A stretch of 64,000 nucleotides of DNA, from NCBI RefSeq assembly GCF_002002735.1, contig NZ_MUNY01000078.1:350242-414241 (forward strand). The letters are read 5' to 3'. The notes beneath the pieces were generated by a model, which was not told where the DNA came from, made no database searches, and saw only the letters and a program-made list of their open reading frames with translations. The DNA comes from Algoriphagus sp. A40. GTDB lineage: Bacteria; Bacteroidota; Bacteroidia; Cytophagales; Cyclobacteriaceae. Position numbers and translations under genes: made by a program. Below are positions 9,132 through 17,136 of this stretch, in pieces; the first letter of the stretch is position 1; each line of letters begins with the position of its first letter.

Positions 9132-9879
9132 AGGTGTGATTGTGTTTGGTGTCAGCGCAGTAGATTACCTCTTCTTTTTTGAATATCCCTTTGAATTGCT
9201 GCCAAAGGGTTTTTTTAGCGAGCAGCACGATGTATTCTCCCATCACAGAATTATCTGATTCCAAAAAGACTTCTTCCACATTAAGAGGGAATTGAGATTG
9301 ATAGTAGTTAGTTTCCAATGATTTATATCCTATCATGGAAAAAACCACAGTAATCGGGTTTTTGGTTATTTCATCGGGAACAAGTAATTCAAACTCCCCA
9401 TGCTCGTTTGCTGTAGCGCCAATTTTAAATCCCTTCAGGATTATGCTTGCCCCGGGTATCTCCATTGAATCTTCTTTTCCTATAATCCGACCTTTAATGA
9501 TTTTGTTTTGACTAAAAGTGGGCTGAAGCAAAGGGAAATTTGAGCTTTCTTTTTGGGTCTTCTCTGTAGGAGTATTGGCCGGGGTTTGAGCTATTACCGG
9601 TAGAGAAATTCCGATCAATCCAGCTAGACTCAATGCCAAAATGCCGTGGAATTTGACTTTACGAAAGGGAACTTCATGCGATTTAAGATGATCTTTTCTG
9701 AAAATTCCGCAGCTGTTCTGGGGGTTTTTACTGATAAAATTCCAAACTTCTTCCTGGCTCATATTGCGAAAATCAACCACTTCTTTTCGGCAGGATTGGC
9801 AAAAACCTCCATTTCCAGTTGGTGTAAAACTTTTTGGGTCTTGAGAACAGGGGACAGGAAGTTGAATTTGTGGGCTCAT
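9130..9879 (-). CDS. Zinc-knuckle / TM / carboxypeptidase-regulatory-like protein
   Basis: The 249-aa product has three visible parts. An N-terminal Cys-rich module has Cys at about 11 and the pair CQSC near 28-31, followed by RKEVVDFRNMSQEEVWNFI and another Cys near 57, like a small zinc ribbon. A transmembrane helix covers about residues 80-97 (ILALSLAGLIGISLPVIA). A C-terminal CarboxypepD_reg-like beta-sandwich (GRIIGKEDSMEIPGASIIL, then GATANEHGEFELLVPD) follows. The predicted topology puts the Cys module in the cytoplasm and the beta-sandwich in the periplasm. I recall similar architectures in Bacteroidota without a defined role; function is unassigned. Confidence 0.7.
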   Translation of the reverse strand: MSPQIQLPVPCSQDPKSFTPTGNGGFCQSCRKEVVDFRNMSQEEVWNFISKNPQNSCGIFRKDHLKSHEVPFRKVKFHGILALSLAGLIGISLPVIAQTPANTPTEKTQKESSNFPLLQPTFSQNKIIKGRIIGKEDSMEIPGASIILKGFKIGATANEHGEFELLVPDEITKNPITVVFSMIGYKSLETNYYQSQFPLNVEEVFLESDNSVMGEYIVLLAKKTLWQQFKGIFKKEEVIYCADTKHNHT

Positions 9880-10071
9880 TTCAATCTTTTACGGAAAATC
9901 ATTTTCTTAGTTAATAATAATTGAAATTTATTCCACGTATTGATATTCAACGATTTCTTTTCGAGAAAAATCACCCCCGATCCAATTCTGGTAATTTCCT
10001 GAATGAATCATTTCAAAGCTGGTATCAGGGTAGGCCTTTGGCCCATGCCCCTGGAGCTTTTGTTGACAGTG

Positions 10072-10140
10072 CAACTGACGGAATTAATGTTAATTCCGTC
10101 AGTTGATTGACGCAATTTCTATCAATTGAGTCAGTTGATA
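10072..10140. repeat. Two neighbouring palindromes (16-bp perfect arms, then a 10-bp imperfect pair)
   Basis: CAACTGACGGAATTAA (10072-10087) is perfectly repeated in inverse orientation at 10090-10105 around a 2-bp centre. A second inverted repeat, TATCAATTGA / TCAGTTGATA (10120-10140, one mismatch), follows 14 bp later and shares the CAGTTGA core. It lies in the roughly 310-bp gap between two minus-strand genes. There is no T-run on either side, so this is not a standard terminator. The rest of the gap (9880-10071) shows nothing I can support. Confidence 0.6.
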
Positions 10141-10189
10141 AGGAGGGTTTGGTCAAAACAACAATTTGATCCGGTTTCGGTTGACCTGC

Positions 10190-12379
10190 CTACAAATTCC
10201 ACCAATAGGTGAATTTCAGGACGATCGACCTGTTTTTTACATTAAATGGATCCGGCAGGTAGTTGTCCGTATAGACGATAAATAAATCTGAGGCAGGCTT
10301 GAATCTCCACTGAAATCGGGTATTTAAGTTGATGTTGTCGATTTGCTCGTTGTATTGAATGAATGCCGTGAAAAACAGCGTGTTCGTCATCGTCACATCT
10401 ATCCTCGGGCCGACGAGCAAATAATCCGTCGTGCCCCATGGCTCCGAAAGCACAATTTTATTGTAGGTGGTGCTTAAGGCCAAGCTCACATAAGGCTGAA
10501 AGCGATAACCCAGATCCGTGGTGAGCGTGTACAATTCCCCATCTGCATAATACCCTCCGAACCGAGTAGAAAAGCCATAGGTGAAGAGATTTTGGGGTTT
10601 TGAAACGTACTCGGTTCTCCAGCTGAAGGCATAGTGATCAGAGCCCACCGGCAATTTTTCATTTCCGGAGTTAGTCGGGTCAAAGGGTGCCTGAAGTTTC
10701 ACAAAATCATAGATCAGGTAGGTTGCTAGATTGCTTTGGCTTCTGAACCGCACATTGTAGGACACAAAGGAATTGTTGTCGGTATGGACGCCCTTTGTGT
10801 TGTAAAACAGCGTCGAACTTGCATCCGGACCATGGCTCAGGATTTTTTGGCTTTTGGGAAACCACCGGTACCCAACAAATGGATTGACCTTGTAATATCC
10901 CCGTCTGGGTACATAACCCACCTCCGCTGTGTAGTTTTCAGACACATACTCGTGCTGCCAACTCCAGGTCAGATTTCCCCCCGCATACTTGAGGTTAGCT
11001 GCATGGACAAATCCATTTCCAGCATTGTCGGGGCCAAAGCTTTGGAGTACAATGGCTTTCCCCGTCCAGATGTTGTTGGCTGAGGCAAGGTTGTACTCCA
11101 AGCCTGCAGTTCGGTTGAATTGGGAATAGACAGGATTTTCAGAAGTCGAATCCGGGTTGTAATTAAGGGATTGCTTATTGACGAATATTGCGCCGATGTT
11201 GGACCTTGCACCAACTTGCCGTTGAAGCGCCATCACGGTGAAGTTTTGGGAAGGCAAATCAGTTTCTTCCACAGCTCCGGTCTGCATGTTCATTGCTCCG
11301 ATCCGCCAATCTTTGTTGATTTTCCCACTAAATCTTGCCCCAAACTGAATAGGAGCATTGAGCCCGATTCTCCGGGAGAAAAAAGGGCGAATGGTGGTGT
11401 ACCCAAAACCTGCAAACAAGTCTCCATTCTCTAAAAAGAACTGCCTCCGTTCTGGGAAGAAAAGCTCGAACCGATCCAGATTTGTGACCTGCCGATCTAC
11501 TTCCACTTGGGAAAAATCGGGATTCACGGTCAGGTCGAGATTGAGCGAAGAAGTAAGGGAAATCTTGGCATCTAGACCTACTTCACCTCTGGTTTCAGAA
11601 CTGCCTTCATTTTGAAAATCTTTGCTTACACCTCCAAGTGCGTAGGGGATGATGGAGACATTGGCTCCGGCATCGGGTGGAGGATTATCCCAAACAAGGG
11701 TGCCAGTGTATGCTAAGGAAGCAGAGGGAAACTGTCGCGGAACAGGTGCCCAGCCGGATTTCTCGGTGGTCTTCAGATCCAGTCGGCTGAAGTTGATCCC
11801 CCATTCGGTGATCCCTTTTTTGTAACGGATGGATTTGAAAGGAATCGCAGCCTCAAAGATCCATTTGTCCTCGTAGTTTTTGACTTTGGAAACCCACTTG
11901 TTATCCCAGCTGAGATCGACTGCGCCACCGTTGTACATCTGCCCGTCCCACTGCGCTCCAGCGGCATTTGCACCGAAGGAAAATCCGTTGGTCAGATCGT
12001 CAAATGGGTCCATGAAGAGGAGGAAATTGTCATTTTTCCCAAAAGCAAAATCCCTTCTCAAGGACTCAACCATATAAGGACCTTCGACAGCGTGATGATT
12101 GACCACGATTAGATACAAATGGTCGGTATCGTAGCTCATCCTAACATCCGTTTTTACCTGGGCAAAACTGGTGTCCATGGGCGTGATCATGAAAAAATCA
12201 GTTGCAACTGCTGCATCTTCCCAGGCTTTTTCGTCCATGACTCCGTCAATGAGGATTGGCGAGCTTGCTTTTTGGATTCCAAGCCGATAATCTGCATTGA
12301 TTTTTTGAGCAGAAAGGTAGTTTGGCAGCCCAAGGCATACCAAAATGAAAAAGAACAAGAGTCTCATGGATTGGGTCAC
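10190..12379 (-). CDS. DUF5916 outer-membrane-type protein with CBM9-like N-terminus
   Basis: The 729-aa product starts with a signal peptide (MTQSMRLLFFFILVCLGLPNYLSAQ). A carbohydrate-binding family 9-like domain follows, opened by ILIDGVMDEKAWEDAA and continuing with GWAPVPRQFP-like signatures. The remainder, from about residue 240, alternates hydrophobic beta strands and ends in a beta-barrel-like C-terminal strand (IVLKFTYWWNL), typical of DUF5916. The true start could be M5 (MRLL). It lies 50 bp downstream of the TonB-dependent receptor on the same strand, so the two are probably co-transcribed. The biochemical function of DUF5916 is not established. Confidence 0.85.
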   Translation of the reverse strand: MTQSMRLLFFFILVCLGLPNYLSAQKINADYRLGIQKASSPILIDGVMDEKAWEDAAVATDFFMITPMDTSFAQVKTDVRMSYDTDHLYLIVVNHHAVEGPYMVESLRRDFAFGKNDNFLLFMDPFDDLTNGFSFGANAAGAQWDGQMYNGGAVDLSWDNKWVSKVKNYEDKWIFEAAIPFKSIRYKKGITEWGINFSRLDLKTTEKSGWAPVPRQFPSASLAYTGTLVWDNPPPDAGANVSIIPYALGGVSKDFQNEGSSETRGEVGLDAKISLTSSLNLDLTVNPDFSQVEVDRQVTNLDRFELFFPERRQFFLENGDLFAGFGYTTIRPFFSRRIGLNAPIQFGARFSGKINKDWRIGAMNMQTGAVEETDLPSQNFTVMALQRQVGARSNIGAIFVNKQSLNYNPDSTSENPVYSQFNRTAGLEYNLASANNIWTGKAIVLQSFGPDNAGNGFVHAANLKYAGGNLTWSWQHEYVSENYTAEVGYVPRRGYYKVNPFVGYRWFPKSQKILSHGPDASSTLFYNTKGVHTDNNSFVSYNVRFRSQSNLATYLIYDFVKLQAPFDPTNSGNEKLPVGSDHYAFSWRTEYVSKPQNLFTYGFSTRFGGYYADGELYTLTTDLGYRFQPYVSLALSTTYNKIVLSEPWGTTDYLLVGPRIDVTMTNTLFFTAFIQYNEQIDNINLNTRFQWRFKPASDLFIVYTDNYLPDPFNVKNRSIVLKFTYWWNL

Positions 12380-12429
12380 AGGTTCAAAGCTATCGATCTC
12401 GTCAGTTTTCCGGGCCCACTAAAATTGGT

Positions 12430-14841
12430 CTATTGCTTGATCCGGTAGGCAAATGTAAGGTTGGTTTGTCTTCTCATCATTTGGGATTCTCCTTCAGTGT
12501 AGAAGTTGTAGCCTTCAGAGATAAATCGGTTAATTCGGGTGTTGAAAATGTCCGTTACATTTAGAGTCAGTGTGCCCCTTTCTTCCAATATTCGCTTACT
12601 CGCCGACAAGTCCATAAAGAAAATTCCTTTTCTATATCCTTGTGCAGTTTTCTGTTTAGCTTCATAGTTTGCTCTCACCTGAATGTCCCAACCCTCACCA
12701 AATGTAAATCTGGAAGTCTGACGGAATAACCACGAGTAGGTCTTTCTCAATTCTGTCTGTCCGATGTTGCTTGCGTCGATTCTGGCGTGGAAGAAGTTGG
12801 CATTAAAGTCCAGTTTCCACCAGTCCTTCACCCGATAATCACCGCTGAATTCCACTCCGAAGGATTTTTCTCCGGTTAGGTTATATGGGGCAGTCACCGA
12901 AAAACCGTCGTCATTAACCTGACGGATTCGCTCGATTTTGTCCGTGGTTTTTCTGAAGTAAACGGTGGAAAAAAGAGTCGCCTTTTCATAGTATTTGATG
13001 TGACCCAATTCAAACGCATCAGTATATTCTGGATTCAGATCGGGATTTCCGCTGAAGAAATTCCGCTGGTCGGAAAAAGTCACATACGGACTCAAATCGT
13101 TGTAAACCGGCCGCTTGATTCTCCGGCTATAGCTGAGTTGAAAGGCATTTTCCTCCGAAATGTTATAAGTCAAGTGAGCCGAGGGAAAGAAATTTGTGTA
13201 ATCCCTGGGATTGCTCTCATTCGTCTCCACCAGGATTGTCTCTACATCTGTATGTTCGGCTCGAAGTCCACCTTGATAGCTCCATTTTCCGGTTTCGTTG
13301 CCGATAATCCCATAAGCTGCCAAGATGTTTTCATTGTAAAGAAAGATATTGTCCAATCCGGGAAGTGTAACAAAGTCGCCGGATTCATTTTGTTCCTGAA
13401 CCAGATAGTCGTTCTTCATTTCCCGAAAACTGGTCCGGATTCCAGATTCAAATTTTCCTTTGGTAGCGAATGGCTTCACATAATCCATTTGAAGCAAATA
13501 TTGGTTTTCATATTCATCATTTAGTGAAGTCTGAACCAGTTCTCCTTCTGGAATTTCCACACCTTGGGGTGTGAATTCATTCTCTGTGAAAAGCTGGTCT
13601 GATCTTTCCCAATAGTTGAGATAGGTGAATGAAGCGATGAATTCGTGGCCTTTTTGAGCAAAGGTCCGCTTGTAATTGACGATGGCTTCCTTGTTGGGTT
13701 CATCTTCTGTTTCGTCCTGACGACGGAGAGAATAGCCGAGGTAGTTGTCGAAACTGTCCAAGTAATCTTCATAGCGGATGTCTGTGATGCGATGAGCATC
13801 ACTCCTTCTCCAAAGATAAGATAGCGTCAAAACGCTGTTTTCATTGAAATAATAGTCCAAACCGCCCCTAAGGTTATTGTTCAGTCCGGTGACAGTGGAG
13901 GCGTTATTCTGGTTCAAAATCGAAGTCGTCCCGTTCTCATTGTACACCTCCTGGTAAAGATTGCTGACTCCGGGTTGTTCCCTGTAAGTGAGGCCGTAAT
14001 TGACAAACCAGTTGATCCGGTTGTGTCTGTAATTGAGGTTTGCGGTGAAGCCGGTATTCAGAGGATATCCTGCGATCACTTCAAATGAACCGTTAAATCC
14101 CTGCTTGCTGTCTTTTTTCAGAATGATATTGATGACCCCGGCCATGCCTTCTGCTTCATATCGAGCAGATGGATTGGTGATGACCTCCACTCGTTCCACC
14201 ATACTTGCAGGAAGTTGGCGAAGTCCGCTGCTTCCTTTGAAGCTGACTAGCCCGGAGGGCTTTCCATCGATCAGAATCCGCACATTGGAAGACCCGCGAA
14301 GTCGGACATTCCCATCAGGATCTACTGCCACTGAGGGCAGATTCATCAGAATGTCTGAGGCATTTCCGCCTGCATTTGCCAGGTCCTTCCCAACATTGAA
14401 GATGCGTTTGTCCAGCGAAAGCTCCATGACGGTCTTTTCTCCCTGGACCACCACTTCATTGAGATCTGAGGCAGTAGTAGCCAGTCCGATTTCACCAAAG
14501 TCCTGGTTTTGATTTTCTCGGGTAAGTGTAAATCCATTCGTTTTATGGGCTTCATAACCCATGAATTCGATCAAGGCATAGAATTTTCCAAAGGGAAGAT
14601 CAACAGAAAATTTTCCATTTTCATCGGAAATACCCCCGCCAACCAAGCTGTCTTTATCAGTGTAAACCCCGATTGTCGAAAAGGGAAGTGGCTCGGAATT
14701 GGTTTTATCGAGAATTACGCCCCGGACTTTTCCCGGGTTTTGTTGCGCAACCGATTGGGTCGCAACTACCAGGAGCAGTGTCCAAAGAATCAGTAGGTAT
14801 TTTGAGAAAATGAGCTTCATAGGTTTGGTTATTGGGGGCAA
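12430..14841 (-). CDS. TonB-dependent receptor (outer membrane beta-barrel family)
   Basis: The 803-aa protein has a start at 14841 or at M7 (MKLIFSKYLLILWTLLLVV), which gives a signal peptide ending near VAQQ. A CarboxypepD_reg-like domain (VRGVILDKTNSEPLPFSTIGV) precedes a plug domain with NAGGNASDILMNLPSV and VRILIDGKPSGLVSF. A large C-terminal beta-barrel ends in NLTFAYRIKQ with a terminal aromatic strand. This arrangement is the OMP_b-brl_3 subfamily, common in Bacteroidota and usually lacking a SusD partner; none is present here. The ligand is unknown. Co-directional with the DUF5916 gene downstream. Confidence 0.9.
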   Translation of the reverse strand: MPPITKPMKLIFSKYLLILWTLLLVVATQSVAQQNPGKVRGVILDKTNSEPLPFSTIGVYTDKDSLVGGGISDENGKFSVDLPFGKFYALIEFMGYEAHKTNGFTLTRENQNQDFGEIGLATTASDLNEVVVQGEKTVMELSLDKRIFNVGKDLANAGGNASDILMNLPSVAVDPDGNVRLRGSSNVRILIDGKPSGLVSFKGSSGLRQLPASMVERVEVITNPSARYEAEGMAGVINIILKKDSKQGFNGSFEVIAGYPLNTGFTANLNYRHNRINWFVNYGLTYREQPGVSNLYQEVYNENGTTSILNQNNASTVTGLNNNLRGGLDYYFNENSVLTLSYLWRRSDAHRITDIRYEDYLDSFDNYLGYSLRRQDETEDEPNKEAIVNYKRTFAQKGHEFIASFTYLNYWERSDQLFTENEFTPQGVEIPEGELVQTSLNDEYENQYLLQMDYVKPFATKGKFESGIRTSFREMKNDYLVQEQNESGDFVTLPGLDNIFLYNENILAAYGIIGNETGKWSYQGGLRAEHTDVETILVETNESNPRDYTNFFPSAHLTYNISEENAFQLSYSRRIKRPVYNDLSPYVTFSDQRNFFSGNPDLNPEYTDAFELGHIKYYEKATLFSTVYFRKTTDKIERIRQVNDDGFSVTAPYNLTGEKSFGVEFSGDYRVKDWWKLDFNANFFHARIDASNIGQTELRKTYSWLFRQTSRFTFGEGWDIQVRANYEAKQKTAQGYRKGIFFMDLSASKRILEERGTLTLNVTDIFNTRINRFISEGYNFYTEGESQMMRRQTNLTFAYRIKQ

Positions 14842-14919
14842 TTCTAAAATTTATTCAGAATCTCTTATCGAAATTTAGAATGAAACTGGTTTCGGAGCAG
14901 TCTAAATTTGACAAATGGC

Positions 14920-14950
14920 AAAAAAAAAAGGTTTCCCCAGGGAAACCTTT
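14920..14950 (-). terminator. Intrinsic terminator of the antiporter gene
   Basis: On the minus strand AAAGGTTTCCC/GGGAAACCTTT is followed by a T-run (nine A on the plus strand at 14921-14929). Confidence 0.8.
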
Positions 14951-14973
14951 CCAAATGATCCTCAAGCAAAGAA

Positions 14974-15930
14974 TCAAAATTCCATCCCAACTAAATAGCC
15001 TGTATAAAGAAGGTAAACCGATAGCAGGATGGTGGCTTCCCAACGGTCCAATCGGCGTCTTTTACCGGTAAACATGGTGAAAAACAGGAAAACTGTTCCT
15101 CCAAGAAGGAGATAAATATCTGTGTTGAACGCATCGTTGTAATTCAATGGTCTGATCATCACGCTCACTCCGATTATGAAGAAAATATTGAAAATGTTGG
15201 AACCTACAATGTTGCCTATAGCGATATCCGCATTTTTTTTCATGGCTGCAACCACAGAAGTTGCCAATTCAGGAAGTGAAGTTCCAGCAGCAACTATAGT
15301 CAGGCCAATGATTTTTTCACTTACCCCTAATGATTGTGCCATTGCGACTGCATTGTCCACTACCAATTTACCTCCACCAACCAGGCCGGCCAACCCGCCA
15401 ATAATCAGCAACCATATTTTTAGGTTTGAATAGCTCTTGTTAGCAATCACCTCTGCATTTGGATCAGTTTTGAGTTGGGTCGCTACATAATAAAGAAATC
15501 CTGCAAACAAGGCCAAAAGGATAATTCCATCATATCTTGATACAAAAGGTTGGTCTGACAGAAAGTAATTATTGGCGAGGAAGAAAAAAGTAATTGCCGC
15601 AAGCAGGGAAAAGGGAATTTCTTTCCAAACTGTACTGGATTGAACTGCCAAAGGAGTGATTATTCCGGCGATTCCCAGGATTGCAAACAGGTTGAAATTG
15701 TTTGAGCCGATGATGTTTCCGAAAACGATGTCCGGGTAATTCCCTGAAGCTGCCACTACATTCACTACTAATTCGGGTGCTGATGTCCCAAAAGCTACAA
15801 TGGTAAGTCCGATAGCGAGATCCGAAATATTGTGTTTTTTGGCTAAAACTGAGGCTCCATCCACAAGCCAGTCTGCGCCTTTGACTAACAATAAAAGACC
15901 AACAACAAGAAGTGCAATTTGTAAAATCAT
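14974..15930 (-). CDS. Calcium/sodium antiporter (CaCA family, YrbG type)
   Basis: The 318-aa integral membrane protein has two homologous halves. Each carries the alpha-repeat signature of the cation/Ca2+ exchanger superfamily: VAFGTSAPELVVNVVA with NIIGSNNFNLFAILG in the first half, and VAAGTSLPELATSVVA with GNIVGSNIFNIFFIIG in the second. About ten hydrophobic helices are apparent. The protein should exchange Ca2+ (or another divalent cation) against Na+ or H+ across the inner membrane. Length matches bacterial YrbG-like proteins. Monocistronic, with a strong terminator downstream. Confidence 0.93.
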   Translation of the reverse strand: MILQIALLVVGLLLLVKGADWLVDGASVLAKKHNISDLAIGLTIVAFGTSAPELVVNVVAASGNYPDIVFGNIIGSNNFNLFAILGIAGIITPLAVQSSTVWKEIPFSLLAAITFFFLANNYFLSDQPFVSRYDGIILLALFAGFLYYVATQLKTDPNAEVIANKSYSNLKIWLLIIGGLAGLVGGGKLVVDNAVAMAQSLGVSEKIIGLTIVAAGTSLPELATSVVAAMKKNADIAIGNIVGSNIFNIFFIIGVSVMIRPLNYNDAFNTDIYLLLGGTVFLFFTMFTGKRRRLDRWEATILLSVYLLYTGYLVGMEF

Positions 15931-16157
15931 ATTCTATTTAGAGTAAAATAGGGTTTCATAAAATTATCAATTTGAAAATTACGTAAAGCTAAAATTTATA
16001 AGCTGATCACTTTTTGAAAAAAACGTGAATGGCCAATTGATTTTCAGTTGTTGAATTTTATACCCATCTGGACCACTAGGATTTTCAATTCAGACCAAAA
16101 ATATGATTTTATTTTTAGCTCTTATGAGAATGTGCCTTCAATGAAAAGAAGGGAAAT

Positions 16158-16191
16158 AAAAAATCCAAACTGAATTCAGTTTGGATTTTTT
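16158..16191 (-). terminator. Perfectly palindromic terminator
   Basis: A 34-bp perfect palindrome with six A at one end and six T at the other (core TCCAAACTGAATTCAGTTTGGA is 22 bp, 16164-16185; only its half TCCAAACTGAA matters). It can terminate from either strand and lies 33 bp below the 16224 stop. Confidence 0.75.
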
Positions 16192-16223
16192 AGGTTTAGA
16201 GCCAGAAAGGCTAACAATGATTG

Positions 16224-16808
16224 TTAAATGGATATCGCCAAAAGCTCAATTTCCCGTGCTGCATCCGCTTTTCCCATGTCTTTGGTTTTAAAGCCGAATT
16301 GGGAAAGTACCTCTTTGGCTTCAATTTTTGCAGATTCCTCATTGCCACAAATATTCATGGTCTGAGCTTTTGATTTAGAAGAATTGACCATTGCCTTACT
16401 GTCGAAATAGTTGAAGGCTTTGACAAAATGAGCTTCGGGGATGAGTTCCTGGAGTTTTTCCATCAACGATTCATCTTCTGAGGTGAAAAAAGTACGAGTA
16501 CCGTCTTTGGGACTTTTGTCCGAAATAGGATTGGTGACATCCAAAACGGTCTTTTCGCTGATCCCAACTTTAACCAATTGGGCAATTTCCAGGGCAGCGG
16601 TGCCTTTGATGGCAAATACAATCAAGTCCCCAAAATTCGCTGCTTTTTCGAAACTACCCACTTTCCCATTGGCACCCGATTGCCAATCCGATAGTTTGTT
16701 GGGATGGCCAGTCCCCAGCATGACCTCATAGCCTCGCTTTACAAATCCTTCTGCCAGAGTTCTACCGACTACTCCTGAACCTAAAACGCCTATTTTTTTC
16801 ATATTCAA
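16224..16808 (-). CDS. NADP-dependent F420 reductase-like NAD(P)-binding protein
   Basis: The 194-aa protein opens with a Rossmann nucleotide-binding motif, MKKIGVLGSGVVGRTLAEGF (GxGxxG), then RGYEVMLGTG. VLDVTNPISDKSP and HFVKAFNYF are typical of the F420-dependent NADP oxidoreductase-like family. In organisms without F420 such proteins are generic NAD(P)H oxidoreductases of unknown substrate, and F420 use is not implied here. The C-terminus ends at AAREIELLAISI and seems shorter than many homologues, which continue with a hydrophobic helix (from memory). The start could be M1 (16808) or M3 (16802). Monocistronic. Confidence 0.75.
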   Translation of the reverse strand: MNMKKIGVLGSGVVGRTLAEGFVKRGYEVMLGTGHPNKLSDWQSGANGKVGSFEKAANFGDLIVFAIKGTAALEIAQLVKVGISEKTVLDVTNPISDKSPKDGTRTFFTSEDESLMEKLQELIPEAHFVKAFNYFDSKAMVNSSKSKAQTMNICGNEESAKIEAKEVLSQFGFKTKDMGKADAAREIELLAISI

Positions 16809-17043
16809 CTTGTTTGTTTAGATAAAGATTGACCTACAAAAAACCACAGGCTTAATCAAGACAGATTTTTAAGGTAAATAGTTCTTTTGGTATCCTATCA
16901 ATTGCAACTGTTTATTTTTTCTTATCCGTAATTGTGGAAAACTGGACCATCACGAAGGATTATTTTTTCATTTCCGTATTTTATTTTTTGAGGAAAAGGG
17001 AAATCAAAAAACTCCAAGAGGCATTGCAAACCTAGGATAGCAC
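16809..17043. other. AT-rich intergenic stretch
   Basis: No supportable ORF or RNA in the gap between the F420-reductase-like gene and the S9 peptidase terminator. It presumably carries the promoter of the 16224-16808 gene. Confidence 0.3.
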
Positions 17044-17076
17044 AAAAAAGTCCTCCAATTTTTCATTGGAGGACTT
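17044..17076 (-). terminator. Intrinsic terminator of the S9 peptidase gene
   Basis: A 12-bp perfect stem (AAGTCCTCCAAT/ATTGGAGGACTT), followed on the minus strand by a T-run. Confidence 0.8.
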
Positions 17077-17136
17077 ATGGGAATTTGGTTGGCTAAAGGA
17101 GATTTTTTCCGAAATCCGAATTCACAATTCAGTATT

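Noticed and set aside
9921..10106. 61-aa plus-strand ORF ending in the palindrome
   Set aside because: No homology recognised, no ribosome-binding site and no signal; chance frame in the intergenic gap.
16158..16191. Perfect 34-bp palindrome as a special element
   Set aside because: Flanking A6/T6 and position after a stop codon explain it as an ordinary bidirectional terminator.
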